NCBI GenBank assembly: GCA_029207755.1
Contig: JARCOQ010000001.1
Location: 96,576,640 to 96,640,639 of the forward strand
From: Chamaea fasciata
Lineage: Eukaryota > Chordata > Aves > Passeriformes > Sylviidae
Length of the DNA stretch: 64,000 bases
Reading direction: 5' to 3'
Below the pieces are notes generated by a model. That model was not told the origin of the DNA, made no database searches, and was given only the letters and a program-made list of their open reading frames with translations. Position numbers and translations under genes: made by a program. Below are positions 1-10,759 of this stretch, piece after piece; the stretch's first letter is position 1, and each line of letters starts with the position of its first letter.

Positions 1-850
1 GTCTTGTTCTGACTGGGCCAAGGGCTACTGCATGAGCGATCTCCTCCTTAATCTAGGCAAAGGCTTGTTGCTCTTCAGGGCCTCAGTGGAAATCATTCTC
101 TTGCAGATGACCAGGTAGAGGGGGCTCACAATCTGTCTGTACGCAGGAATGTGCATCCTCCAAAAACCTATGCCACCTAGGAAAGCTTGTGTTTCTTTCT
201 TGCTGGTCAGTGGAGACATTGTAGTGATCTTATTGATGACCTCAGTGGGAATCTGATGCCATCCATCTTGCCCTTTACTCTCAGCAACTGGATCTCTTGG
301 GCAGGACTCTTGACTTTTCTTGATAGAAAAGTCAGCTTCCAGGGGAATCTGGATGATCTTTTCTCCTTTCTCAAATACTTCCATTCACACATTCCCCCAC
401 ACAATGATGTCATCAACATACTGCATGTGTTCCGGAGTCTCACTCTTTTCCAGTGCAGCCTGGATCAGTCCATGGCAGATTGTAGAACTGCGTTTCCATC
501 CCTGGGGCAATCAGTTCCAGGTATACTGCATGCCCCTACAGGTGAAGCCAAACTGAGGCCTGCATTCTGTGGCCAGAGGAATGGAGAAAAATGCATTAGC
601 AATGTCAATAGTGGCATACCACCTCGCTGCCTTGGACTCCAGCTTGTACTGGAGTTCCAGGATGTCTGGCATGGCAGTGCTCAGTGACAGAATCACTTCA
701 TTCAAGGTACGATAGTCCACAGTCAATCTCCATTCTCTGTCAGACTTGTGCACAGGCCAGATGGGGCTGTTGAAGGGTGAGCGGGTTTTGCTGACCACCT
801 CTTGGCTCTCCAGCTCACGGATCATTTTTTGAATGGGAATCATGGCACCT
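1..850 (-). pseudogene. pol: ERVL-like pol fragment: reverse transcriptase
   Basis: The reverse transcriptase domain would copy viral RNA into DNA. Fingers and palm motifs are readable in pieces: a VDYRTLNEV segment and TIDIANAFFSIPLA (motif A, catalytic Asp) between about 840 and 510, then the catalytic YVDD box at 409-420, all on the minus strand. The thumb and connection follow down to position 25. The open stretches at 511-843 and 25-384 are in different frames, so at least one frameshift separates motif A from the thumb. The catalytic box is intact here, unlike the copy at 17517. Upstream it joins protease without a gap, as in other pol genes. Confidence 0.85.
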
Positions 851-879
851 CAATTCGTCCAATACTGCCGGCAGTGCAC

Positions 880-1300
880 CATCGAGGTGGCAATTGATAC
901 TCACTGCTCTTCCACTTTCAGGAGTCCTACTGCAGATGGGTTTTCTGATATTCCAGATAAGGTGTTCAATTGCTTAATTCCCTCTACCTCTACAGCAGCT
1001 ATCCCAAAAGCCCATCTGAGTTCCTTTGGGTCTTTGTAATAGCTGTCTATGCCCAAAATATACAGCACCTCTGGGCAAGTCACAATCAGATGTTTCTGCC
1101 ACTCCTTCCTGGTCAGGCTCACCTCAGCTTCCAACACGGTCATTGCTGTGATCCCCCCATCACCCCGGCAATGGAAACAGGTTCTGCCTCCACATGTCCT
1201 GATGGTATTAGGGTACACTGCACGCCCCTATCAACTAAAGCTTCATATTTTTGTGGCTCTGATGTGCCAGGCCATCAGATCCACACCGTCCAAAATACCT
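880..1300 (-). pseudogene. ERVL-like protease remnant with ruined active site
   Basis: This is the aspartic protease region that would cut the Gag-Pol precursor. On the minus strand the active-site stretch reads A-L-V-D-R-G-V-Q-C-T-L-I-P, with D-R-G-V at 1232-1221. The homologous segment of the second ERVL copy (16710-16721) has the canonical D-T-G-A, so the Thr and Ala have been lost here. Downstream homology to the second copy continues through the protease flap and on toward reverse transcriptase. A 105-codon open stretch at 901-1218 lies in another frame, so the gene is also frameshifted. Confidence 0.75.
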
Positions 1301-1399
1301 GGTTTTCCCATGCCTCTTCCTGACCAGAGGCAGAGCCTGTCTAGCGCTGGTTATCATTTCCTTCAATGTGGGAAATGGATTTGTTGAGAATTCTCAAAG

Positions 1400-3690
1400 C
1401 TTGACAGAAGGCTCACATAGCATGCAAACATCGAGAAAGAAAATGCTGACTTAGAAATGCCATGGAATAGGACAGACATTGTTGAGAGAGAAATGAAACT
1501 AGAAACAAGTTTCAAATGATGGCCTTGCAAATAAGACTGGATATTTTGGAGAAACAGAATTATGAAAGGTGCATTGTAGTAGGTCCCACGAGGGGTGATT
1601 TTAGATGATTGGCTTTAAGGCATCAACTGCATTGTGTGGCAAGAGGTGGTAGGCCAAGAAACACTTATAATGTATTGTAATTAGGAAATAGTTGACTTCT
1701 GATTGTGATGGTGTGAATTATAACATCTGTATTTTCTTACCCTTCACATGAGACTGAAAATGGAATAAAAGTTTTCAAAACGCCTCTCAGTTTCCCCATC
1801 TCTGCGCAGAAAAGGGCATAATCTGACACTTCCTGGGTTTACATACTAGAGATTCCTTCAAGAAGATCTGACAGAGCATCCTCACTTCTGTAATACCTGT
1901 CAGCTTGGTCATGGGAGGCTGAGGCTACCTTCATTTTAGTGGAACCCTCTCAGTTAGTGTTTCCCTCCTTGAGTTGATGCACCCATGCTTCCAGGATAGA
2001 AGTGGGTTTCCCATCCCACCTTTTCACGTCTTCTCCATGGTCACACAGAAAGAACCAAAGGTCAGCTCATGGGGTATACCCTCTCTCTCTAGCTGGGGAA
2101 TGTTGGGCTGTGACTTTGGGGCCTGTGACTCATACTGGTGCCGCACTGATTTTCCTCATCTCCTCCCTCACCTCCCTCATCTCCTCTTTGAGTTCCTTGA
2201 CCACAGCAGAGACAAGCCTGCATCAGGCCATTGATCATACTCTCTTAATTTCTAAGCTTGTTGGCAACAGAACCCACTGTCTCTTGGTTGTCCTTGGCAT
2301 TAATTGTTCCAATGAAGGTGGTGTATTGAGATGGCCCTAGATTTGCCAGATTCCACATTTGTCTTGTGCACCTGACCTTTGCCAGGGTGATTATCATGCT
2401 GTTCATCCCTCCCAAAGAGTACCTCCAATACTGCCACTTCTCTCAGCTTTGGATCCCTTCCTCAAGGGTCTTCCAGCGCATTCTATGACGGTATTCCTGC
2501 ATTCTCTCTCTGTGGACAAAACTCTCTTACACTCATTAAAAGCTGCTCCTAGAGGGAAAGGGGCCCTGGCTCCCTTACAAATACCTGATTCACACCTGAG
2601 TCCTGGGTCAAGGGTCCCAAATTCCTTGCCTCACCACTATCCAGTTACACACCTGGACCCATAACATCCCAGACCCGCAGTAACCAGGCTGTACAAGCCT
2701 CATGTCCCTGTCATGCAATATATTTTTGCAGATTATGGAGACTTTCATGTCAGGGACTCGGTGATGATCTCAATCTCTGGCTCCCCTGTGGATTGTGAAG
2801 ACCCTTCTTTCTTATCTTTATTACCTGGGTGCTCTGATTTCACCTTATACTTCTTTGTTTCCATAGAGGCAACTGCTGCTGGCTGTGACTGCCCCTGTGG
2901 TTCAGCTGGAACCTGGATGGTTTTAACATCTGTGGGTTCCACTGCTGCACCATTAGACGCTCTTTCTTAGAGGCAGTAGAAGGGTTTCCCACCGGCTGGG
3001 GAAATGTACTCCTTTAGCATTTGGCCCATGCCGTGTATCTCCTTCACCAGAACCCCCACTCAATCTGGGTAGTTCATTTCTGAGCTGGGCTGTGGGGCAG
3101 GGTCAGACTCTGGGGCAGCATCCCTGTTCTCTGGGGTAGGTATCAGGATGGTTATCCAGGTCAATCTCCCCTTATCTCTGAATGCTGACTAGAATAGGCC
3201 TATCAACAATGCCAGCCACTGCATGATATCATCAGCATTTAGAGAAGATTTGAACCCTTTGAAAACTGGTGGGGTAGACCCAAAGAGCTGGGTGAAGGTC
3301 TGGGAGAAAATTTTCCCTGGTGTCATTTCCTCACAGTAGGTACCACTATTAAAGTAACTCCAAAAACATAAAGTTAATGTGTGATAGCTCTGAATCCATG
3401 TGCCTGCCTTCCAGAGCAAGTTAAAAATCCATGAATTCCTCACTTTATTAATCCATAAAGCAAACTGGATAACAGCCACAGTAGCCTTCGTTATAGGACC
3501 CATGTTTAGGTAAGGGCCTGCAAATGGGAGAAATATAGCCATGACCACATGCCACCCAAACCAGGATAAGCTAGACCACATGGTGCCAGCTAATGAGGTT
3601 TCTATATCCAGCACACACACACACACAAAAAAATCAGGTTACTCGAGAACAGTTATTCCTTTTTTCACCCTTTTTCTCTCATTTTCACCC
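1400..3690 (-). pseudogene. gag: ERVL-like gag region, decayed
   Basis: The roughly 2.3 kb between the primer binding site and protease occupies the gag position. I recognise no zinc knuckle or major homology motif. Two open minus-strand pieces survive: 145 codons at 3189-3626, rich in Trp and hydrophobic residues, and 65 codons at 2745-2942, rich in Lys, Glu, Ser and Pro. Function as Gag is inferred from position only. The second ERVL copy has only about 550 bp in the same place, so gag is largely deleted there and cannot be used to confirm the frame. Confidence 0.5.
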
Positions 3691-3701
3691 AATGCTCTCA
3701 G

Positions 3702-3719
3702 GCCCCAGATTGGGCGTCA
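3702..3719 (-). other. tRNA-Lys-like primer binding site
   Basis: On the minus strand this reads TGACGCCCAATCTGGGGC, 6 bases inside the LTR end. It matches the standard retroviral tRNA-Lys(1,2) primer site at 15 of 18 positions. The second ERVL copy has a similar site at 16102. Confidence 0.75.
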
Positions 3720-3725
3720 AAATTC

Positions 3726-4643
3726 TGTCTTGGTTTGGAAAGACAGGTGTCTGCTAGGGAGGGCAGGAACCTCCCTTGAAATGCAGAATGCAAACACCCT
3801 CCCTCTGAAATAATATAACTTTGAAATTAATGGGCTCTCAGGCAAAGATATGAGGATAGGAATAACAGTTCTTTACTAGTATGTATAACAAGGCAAACAA
3901 ACAATAACTATGGCATTAACAACAAACAGAATAGGAACACTGCAACAGCCTTCTTGGCCGAGACAGGAAGGGATGGAGGAGATGCTTTGCTTCACAAAAC
4001 CCTGGGGCAGTCTGATCCCTGTGCCCCTGCAGGACTCTGAGGAGCACTAAGCTGGAACTGCAGGAATGAGCAGGAATCCCGGGCTAGTGGGATCAGATGT
4101 ATCAGAAGCTCTGCAGTGGTAGCTCGAACTGCTGGGATGTCCCGGCAGGGCAAGGGGGTGTGGGGCTACAGTGTAGAAACACCCAGAGCAGTGCCAAAGA
4201 ATCAGCGACAGTGGGATAGTGGCAGCCTGACTCCCAGCCTGACTCCAGCGGCAGCAGGGCAGGAAAAAGTGAGCTCAGGATTTCTGGACACATGGTGTCA
4301 CCATGGAGCAGATGGTGATAGGTCCCTAGGACTGGACTCTGGTGGTGACAGTGAATTCTCCCCGTAGCAAGCAACAGCTCGACTGTGCTCCTTCTGATGC
4401 CAAGAGTGAGAGAGCCAGCAGCTACTCCCAACCCCATCCTTTACCTTCCCCAAAATTCACGGTATCTTCCCCCTTCAAGAGAAACTCACAGAGACAAAAG
4501 AAGTGTAGCCATATGCTATACTCCTCTCCCCACCCTAGCAACTTCTTTTGTTTTTTCTTAAGTACCCAGAAGTACCCAGTAGTTAGTTTCCTAGCAACTT
4601 ACAGGAAAAAAAATCTGTAAGTAAAAAAGAAAGAAACCCAACA
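3726..4643 (-). repeat. 5' LTR of the ERVL-like provirus (918 bp)
   Basis: On the minus strand it starts TGTTGGGTTTC and ends AACCAAGACA, giving TG...CA ends. An AGTAAA poly(A)-type signal is near 3869-3874. The same LTR family recurs at 28240-29094, 40933-41650 and 59728-61302, and with a different front half at 22107-22802. The primer site next to the CA end marks it as the 5' LTR. The 280 bp between it and the next provirus (4644-4923) hold nothing I recognise. Confidence 0.85.
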
Positions 4644-5358
4644 TGTGTCTGGTACAGTGCACAGTGCAAGGCAAAGATGGCAACTTGATTTAAATGGCTA
4701 AATAAACATGTCAACATGATAAATTATTGGGCTCATTTGCTTTGATTTTAATGATAAACATAATTGTCATTAACTTGAAAATTCCAGAACAGTGTCATGT
4801 TCTCTCCTACATTTTTTAACACACTTGATAGCTTTGCAGCTGCTTTGCTAGAGAGAAGAGAGATTGTGCAATAGCAATTGGGATATTTTGCTTCAATTAA
4901 AAATACTTTATCATAACGGGTATTGTAATAGATACATAGTTTTAAATTCGTGGATTAAAATTGTGTGTATTAAAACTTTGCAGTGGAATGTAAAACCCCC
5001 TGAATTCCTGGAAACAGTTCCAGGGCATCTCTTTGCATACCACAGTCTTTTCACAGTCCAAAGGTGTTACCTCGACATCTGCCAGAGAGATAACCAGGAA
5101 ACCGCCCATTAAGCATGGGCTGACCACATCTTCACAGTTCATCAGGAGATCTGATACCAATCTGGGCAGAGGGCGGCAGAAACCTTCTGACAGAAGATTC
5201 AGAGACTTTTCATTCAGACATCTTTTCAATTTCTCAGGAAACTCTTTCAGATATCCCTTGCGGACACCAGACATTTCAATGATTATGTTATGTACATGAT
5301 GTCATGTTCTTCGGGTTCTTTGTTACCGTCTTGTTTTCGCCTCAGGGTAGGAAAATGG

Positions 5359-5365
5359 TATAAAA
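5359..5365 (+). promoter_or_regulatory. LTR TATA box
   Basis: TATAAAA about 147 bp before the AATAAA signal in the 5' LTR. The identical motif sits at 11195-11201 in the 3' LTR. It would drive proviral transcription, and it is intact in both copies. Confidence 0.8.
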
Positions 5366-5505
5366 CACCAACCCTGAGACCCTGAATTTGTGGGCAGTAC
5401 TCCGGAGAAGCACCCTTTGCTGCTCCCGGATTGTCCACCCAACACTCGATCGATGTTGTCCTGACTTACCGTGGTGTTTCCCGAAATTGCTTTTCAAAAT
5501 TGTTA

Positions 5506-5511
5506 AATAAA
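5506..5511 (+). promoter_or_regulatory. LTR poly(A) signal
   Basis: AATAAA 38 bp before the LTR end. The copy at 11342-11347 in the 3' LTR would end viral transcripts. Confidence 0.8.
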
Positions 5512-5549
5512 TCTTTGCTTTTGGAAATTGGCTCTGATCATTTGTAACA

Positions 5550-5722
5550 ATACCTGATACCCACGCTGCCGCCTGTACCGGCTCAGGCGACCCCCTCAGC
5601 ACCTCAGGGACCTTTGACTTCGCCCGTACCGGCGCAAGGTCCCTCACCAAGGGTCCCGGTCGCAGGATCGGACCAAAAACCTTGCATACCTTACACCACA
5701 GGACTCTAAAACAATACCTCCA
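5550..5722 (+). other. ERV1 leader; no canonical primer site
   Basis: After the LTR comes ATACC and then TGATACCCACGCTGCC. A primer site should begin TGG, complementary to the tRNA CCA end. I cannot match this to a tRNA, so the site is mutated or unusual. The rest is GC-rich leader sequence leading into gag. Confidence 0.5.
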
Positions 5723-6870
5723 TTGCCTCCCCCCCTTTTGCCCCTACCTCCTGACACATCTTCTAATCGGACACCTCTTCTCACGACCCTGGAGGTCACA
5801 CCAAAACCCCCGGCGCTGCCTCCTCAAACCCTAGAGACACAACACATGCAGGCTCTGGGACTACAATTCCCACAAGCCTCCTCGCACTCCTCCCCCCCCC
5901 CTTTTGTTTACCTCGCAACCATCGGAGGTATCACCTCCCTTGGCACAATCTCTGATTACTCCTCAGCGGCTTTTACCTCCCCCACCAGCCACACAACCCA
6001 CGGGAGCCCAGAAACCGGCCCCGGTGGATTCTCCCCCAGCAAGCAGAACCCCACGAAAGGTGAAGCAAGCAAGCGAGGAGGGGAGCGAGAATGAGGAAGA
6101 AAAAGCACCATCTCTTCCCTTTAAGGGAAGTGCCCACAGTCCCTGGAATTATTTGATTCGTAAATGTTCCAATTAATACCGGAGATATAAGGGCTTTCAA
6201 GAAGGAAATGGGCAGGCTGTTGGATGATCTGTTTGGGGTGGCTGAAAGGTTAGATGATTTCCTGGGAGGTAGCATTTATACTTTTGAGAATCTTATGTCC
6301 ATTTTAAGATCACTGTTTAACCCCGAGGAAAGGGACATGATCCGACAAACAGGGATCCGAGACTGGGATGAGACTGGGATCGCAGCAACCCCCAGGGTAC
6401 TCCCGGAAACCTGAAATGGCCAAGCCAAAGTCCGGAATGGAGTTCTCAGACCGAGGAAGGTTTATTCCGGAACGGATCCCAATTCCCCTATCGGGGGCGT
6501 ATTGTTAAAACACAATTCGTTGCAAAATCTTGGTAAGACATAAGGAGGAAATTGGAGAAAATGGATAACTAGCAGGAGAAAACTTTGCAGGAATTATTAA
6601 GAGAAGCCCAAAAGATATACATGAGGAGGGATGAAGAAAGCCAAAAGGTACAGGCTAAGGTATTGGTAGCAGCAGTAAAGGAGGTGCAAAAACAACGTTA
6701 TCGAGATAAGGTAAGAACAACGCAGAGAAAAAAAAACACAAGTCCTTCAGATAAGGATTCCAGATCAAAAAGGGAGCCCCCTGAATGTTTTTACTGCAAA
6801 AAGAAGGGGCACCTAAAGAAGGATTGCAGAAAAAGAATAAAGGATGAAAAGGTTTCTCAAGGAGATTAGG
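5723..6870 (+). pseudogene. gag: ERV1 gag remnant (matrix/p12, partial capsid, nucleocapsid)
   Basis: Gag would form the virion core. A proline-rich stretch (5723-6110), shifting between frames, resembles the matrix/p12 part. Around 6118-6375 another frame gives a capsid start-like stretch that includes F-N-P-E-E-R-D-M-I-R, with an in-frame stop inside it. The rest of capsid is mostly missing. From 6585 an open frame of 94 codons rich in Lys, Arg and Glu ends in a nucleocapsid CCHC zinc knuckle, C-x2-C-x4-H-x4-C, at 6786-6827. A TAG stop follows at 6867-6869. Total length is about 1.15 kb, short for a gamma-type gag. Confidence 0.8.
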
Positions 6871-6872
6871 GG

Positions 6873-7240
6873 TGTCGGGGGCTTTTCATTTTTGGGGACA
6901 AAGAAATCGAATGAGCCCTTGGTAAAGTTAAAGTTAGGTCCCCAGAAAAAAAAAAAAAAAAGAAAAAAAAACCCCACATTTTTTAGTAGACACAGGGGCA
7001 GAATAAAGTACTGTGCAGGAATTGCCCCCAGGTTGTAATAAAAATAATAATAAAAAAAATGTTAGTCATAGGTGCTAAAGGAGATCCATTCAAGGTACCC
7101 CTGATTAAAAACGTAAAAATGGAATCTGAGAATAAAACCTGTGTGGGAGACTTGCTTCTGGTAAAGAGGAAGCTGATTACAATTTGTTGGGAAGAGATAT
7201 GATCTCTGCTCTGAGAATTAGACTGTGAGGGACTCACAGT
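6873..7240 (+). pseudogene. ERV1 protease remnant
   Basis: The aspartic protease lies directly after the gag TAG stop, as in gammaretroviruses. The active site L-V-D-T-G-A is readable, with DTGA at 6989-7000, but the codon after the next Glu is a TAA stop. The lead-in peptide (6873-6945) is in another frame, and a run of A residues at about 6945-6970 separates the two, probably a slippage indel. A homologous continuation toward reverse transcriptase is seen to about 7240 with further breaks. The gene cannot give an intact enzyme. Confidence 0.75.
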
Positions 7241-7259
7241 TGGTGGTGAACTTATATAA

Positions 7260-8110
7260 GCTTACTGCACAGGACGAGGAGCAAATTGAAAAAAGGGTTT
7301 GATATTCTCAAGGGGAAGTTGGATATTGAACCAATTTCCATTGAAATAAAAAGACCTGAAGAACCCATAAGGGTTAAACACTACCCTATACCTTTGGAGG
7401 GGAGGAGGGGATTGAAACAAGTAGTAAATGGCCTAATTAACAAGGGAACCTTGAAGCCTTGTATGTCAAGGCACAATATACCCATCCTGGCAGTTAAAGA
7501 AAACAGATGGGAATTACCGGGGACCTCAGGGCAGTGAATAAGAGAACAAAAACAAGATTTCCCGTGGTGGCCAACCCCTATATCCTTTTAAATAGGGTCT
7601 CTCCTGAGGATTTGTGGTAAAATGTCATAGATTTAAAAGACGCTTTTTGGTCCTGTCCTCTGGCTGAGGAAAGTCCAGACTATTTTGCCTTGCAATGGGA
7701 GGACCCTGAGACAAATAGAAAACAGCAACTTAGATTTACCTTAGGGATTTGTAAACTCCTCTTTGGTCAGGCTGTGGAGCAGTTACTAAGTCAGTTTCAG
7801 CCTGTAGGAGGAACAAAATTATTACAGTGTGTTGATGACTTACTGGTGGTTGGCCCCAGGGATAATGAGGTAAGAGAATGCACTATCTCATTACTAAACT
7901 TCCTAGGGGAAAAGGAATTAAAGGTGTCAAAGGCAAAACTTCAATTCACAGAATCTGAGGTAAAGTACTTGGGACACTGGATATCAAAGGGGAAAAAGAA
8001 ATTAGATCCTGAAAGAATAGCTGGGATCATTGCTTTGCCCTCTCCACAGCACCAAAAGGGAAATTAGGCAGTTACTGGGACTTCTAGGCTACTGTAGATA
8101 ATGGATTGAA
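7260..8110 (+). pseudogene. pol: ERV1 pol: reverse transcriptase remnant
   Basis: The stretch begins with a fingers segment (7286-7537) and continues through frameshifts and stops. A stop follows directly after V-L-N-R-V-type sequence near 7618. The catalytic box reads C-V-D-D at 7828-7839, followed by L-L-V-V-G. Gammaretroviruses usually have Y-V-D-D, so the Tyr is replaced by Cys. The next segment contains Y-L-G-H-W-I-S, the usual sequence after the palm. The longest open piece is 125 codons (7690-8067). It joins the connection/RNase H segment with a frame change near 8070-8125. Confidence 0.85.
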
Positions 8111-8930
8111 GGATACAGTGAAAAGGTGAAGTTTCTATGTGAAAGATTAAACACTGATAGGGTAAAATGGACTGAACAAGATGAAGTACAATTAAAAAAA
8201 AAAAAATTAAAGGAGGCTTTAACCACTTCCCCGGTGTTAAGTTTGCCCGATGTAAAAAGACAGTTTCAATTGTTTGTAGATGTCAGTAATCACACTGCCC
8301 ATGGTGTCCTAACTCAGGACTGGGCTGGGACCAAGAAGCCAGTAGGATATGTTTCTAAGCTTCTGGTCCCAGTAAGCAGGGGGTGGCCCACATGTTTGCA
8401 AGCTATTGTGGCAGTAACCTTGCTTGTGGAAGAAGCCAAGAAGGTAACTTTTGGGGCCCCCCCGACTGTTTATACACCACATAATGTGAGGAGCATTCTG
8501 CAACAAAAAGCAGACAAGTGGCTTACAGATGCCAGGCTCCTGAAATATGAGGCTATCCTGGTGCACTCCCATGGCTTGGAGCTGAAAACAGCAACTGCTC
8601 AGAATCCAGCCCAGTTTTTGTTTGGGGAAGCATTGGAAAGTAACTCACACAACTGTATCGAAATGGTAGAGCTACAAACAAAGGTAAGACCAGATCTGGG
8701 AGAAGAAGAATTAGAAGAAGGGGAAAAATTGTTTATAGATGGATCATCTAGGATGTTTGAGGGAAAACGAAAATCAGGATATGCCATAATAGATGGCAGA
8801 TCTGGAGGGGTGGTGGAATCGGGACCTCTAAATTCTAATTGGTCTGCTCAAGCATGCGAATTATATGCTCTGCTCAAAGCACTCAAAAGATTAAAAGGAA
8901 TAGTAAGCACAGTTTACACTGATTCCCCAA
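8111..8930 (+). pseudogene. pol: ERV1 pol: connection and RNase H remnant
   Basis: A long open stretch of 283 codons (8126-8977) covers the connection domain and RNase H, which would remove the RNA strand of the hybrid. Acidic residues of RNase H are visible in L-F-I-D-G-S-S-R, A-C-E-L-Y-A-L and V-Y-T-D-S, giving D, E and D in order. Just after Y-T-D-S the homology stops at about 8925-8930 and jumps to the very end of integrase. The last part of RNase H, including the final catalytic Asp, is therefore missing. Confidence 0.8.
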
Positions 8931-9197
8931 AGCGCTCCCTTGGGATTTGCTATCCACAGGATAAAACCAGGAGATGAAGTCCTGGTTAGGACTTGGAGGG
9001 AACTCCCTCTGACACCTCATTGGGAAGGTCTTTTTACTGTCCTTCTCACTACAGATACAGCAATTAGAACCGCTGAAAAGGGCTGGACCCACGCATCACG
9101 AGTAAAGAAGGCGGAACATAAACAACACACTCCAGAGTGGAAAGTTTCCTGGTCGCCTGGAGACCTCAGGATCAGATTACAACGTAACCATAAATGA
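8931..9197 (+). pseudogene. pol: ERV1 integrase, C-terminal end only
   Basis: The frame from 8940 reads K-P-G-D-E-V-L-V-R, then P-H-W-E-G-L-F-T-V-L-L and ends in a His/Lys-rich tail. This is the DNA-binding C-terminal domain of gamma-type integrases, with the W-x-G-x-F core. The zinc-binding HHCC region and the DDE catalytic core are absent, removed by the deletion at about 8930. Pol and env reading frames overlap here by only a few bases (9194-9197). Confidence 0.8.
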
Positions 9198-10104
9198 AAA
9201 GAAGGGGGCAGATAAGTTACACTGAACCAGAGTGCGAATGTTTTCCCTTTTTCAAGTGTGTTTACTGTAATCGGATCTGGGTAAGTCATTGTAAAGGAAG
9301 GTACCGACGAAGGCGATTGTGTACCAAATGCTTGGAAAAAGAGCAAGCAAAGACTAGCCGCTATTTAGTAACTGCAACACACGTGGGTTTGCTAGAGTTA
9401 GATTCTCTAGAGTGGTGGACAGTATACCAAAAAGGAATAAGTGGGAAATTGGATGTGGAAACAGAAGGTGCTTGTCATTGAGTGCCGTAGGGCAATCCAG
9501 GTACCGTGCTATCACGATACTATCAGGCTGTCCCAGTGGAGTCTCGTCAAAAGGAGATTCGGGGCTCGGACTCACAGGATCCCAGAGGCATTTGCTTGCT
9601 GCCGAGAAGATGGAATGCCCCGCCACGGACTGCTACCCCGTGGGCGAAGGGAGAGGCAGAGGTATGTTCTGGTGGGCAATCCTAATAGTCCTGAGCATGA
9701 CCCTAAGTCAAGCAGGGGGATCCAATCCCAAGAACCTGCAAGGGCTGAACCCCAAGAGCAGTTGCGAGTCTTGTTTAAAGACTACACAAGACAGACAAAC
9801 AACCCTGGAGTATCAAGCACAATATGATTGCCAATCAGAGAAGGGAAGATACTGTTACATTAACGGTACTCAATTCCAAATTTGTAAATCGGAAAAGGGG
9901 GTGGTATGTCACAACCCAAAGGTAGTTACTAACAGCGGGCAGTCAATGGTACATCAGGTCTACAAGAGGGAGACAAAAATACCAGCCCTTCCTGTCTGTG
10001 ACAAATGTAACCGGACTGTTTGGATAGGTGGAAGGAAGAAATCCACCTTTCTGGGATGCTATCAAATCAACAAGCTGTGTTATGATAAAAAAAAAAAAAA
10101 TTGA
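9194..10104 (+). pseudogene. env: ERV1 env: surface subunit remnant
   Basis: This is the envelope position. A 95-codon open stretch (9194-9481) has Cys pairs of unknown role. From 9412 a 230-codon open frame contains a hydrophobic M-F-W-W-A-I-L-I-V-L-S segment (about 9667-9700) that looks like a signal peptide, then many Cys residues (for example S-C-E-S-C) and N-x-S/T sites, as in a surface glycoprotein. It ends in an A-rich tract at 10086-10100. The receptor-binding part and the SU/TM cleavage site are not visible, so a large central deletion is likely. No function remains. Confidence 0.7.
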
Positions 10105-10540
10105 ACATGAGTACTATGAGTGGGAAAATGTATTGGGTGGGGAGAAGTTTGAAATACGAGGGAAAACCACTCTTCAGACGACTATGGAGAGATAATAAGG
10201 GGATTGGCAGCAAAAATAAAAAAGGTGGCCCATGTACCAGTCCAAAAATGGAATTCCATACTCCAAGCCTCCTGGTGGGATCAGTTGTTTGGGCAAGTGG
10301 CTTGGTGGAGAAAAATAATCTTTTTAATTTTTGTGTTCAGTAGCAGGAGTCATTTTCCTACCGTGCCTAATCCCCTGTTTCATCAGACTAATTCACTCAG
10401 TTGTACAAGGAATACAGGTTGCAGCCTTGCCCATTGATCCTGAATTAGCTGGAGGAAAGGCCGGACAATTCTTAGCCGCATCAAAACTGATGACGCTGGA
10501 GGAAAAGAGTAGAGCTGCAGAGGCTTTGAAAAAAATTTGA
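10105..10540 (+). pseudogene. env: ERV1 env: transmembrane subunit end
   Basis: The segment at about 10200-10350 has a Trp-rich membrane-proximal stretch (W-W-D-Q-L-F-G) followed by a strongly hydrophobic run. Another frame (10331-10540) continues with a hydrophobic F-L-P-C-L-I-P-C-F-I stretch and a charged Lys/Glu-rich tail, ending in TGA at 10538-10540. Together they resemble the anchor and cytoplasmic tail of a gamma-type TM protein, split by a frameshift near 10340. The fusion peptide and disulphide loop are missing. Confidence 0.65.
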
Positions 10541-10746
10541 AAACAGGATAAAAGAGGAAACCACATCCCACCAAAAAATACTGTAAAGTATCATTGGAAG
10601 ACTGGGATGAGCTTGAGAAAGCAGAATAAGATTGAAGAAAAAAAAAGTTTTTTGGTGAAGGGTAGTTTTAACAGGTTCCTAAAAAAAAAACAAAAACAAA
10701 AACAAACTGTGATAATAAATGAAACACGAATTTAATGGGTAAACAC

Positions 10747-10758
10747 AAAGGTGGGGGA
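10747..10758 (+). other. Polypurine tract of ERV1 provirus
   Basis: AAAGGTGGGGGA directly before the 3' LTR (10760), apart from one T. This is where plus-strand DNA synthesis would start. It is purine-only except for one T. Confidence 0.8.
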
Positions 10759-10759
10759 T

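Larger units (their letters stand above)
1..4643 (-). mobile_element. ERVL-like endogenous retrovirus, 5' half, truncated by window edge
   Basis: Read on the minus strand from right to left, the order is LTR (4643 to 3726), a primer binding site, a gag region, protease and reverse transcriptase, which is the normal retroviral order. Reverse transcriptase runs off the left edge, so RNase H, integrase and the 3' LTR would lie outside the window. The pol sequence is clearly homologous to the plus-strand element at 15260-21501 but the LTR belongs to another family. Stops and frameshifts in every gene make it a dead copy. The class III (ERVL) label rests on pol similarity between the two copies and on the absence of env in the complete copy. 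Confidence 0.85.
4924..5549 (+). repeat. 5' LTR of ERV1 provirus
   Basis: Starts TGTAATAGATAC and ends TTTGTAACA. TATA box at 5359-5365 and AATAAA at 5506-5511 place U3, R and U5 in the usual order. The only differences from the 3' LTR are one near the start (T/C at 4926), one at about 5351, three C/T changes around 5444-5470, and one A/T near 5498. Confidence 0.95.

Noticed and set aside
4942..5274. Minus-strand 110-codon frame found identically at 10778-11110
   Set aside because: It is duplicated only because both lie in the two LTRs of one provirus. Identity reflects recent insertion, not selection on coding.
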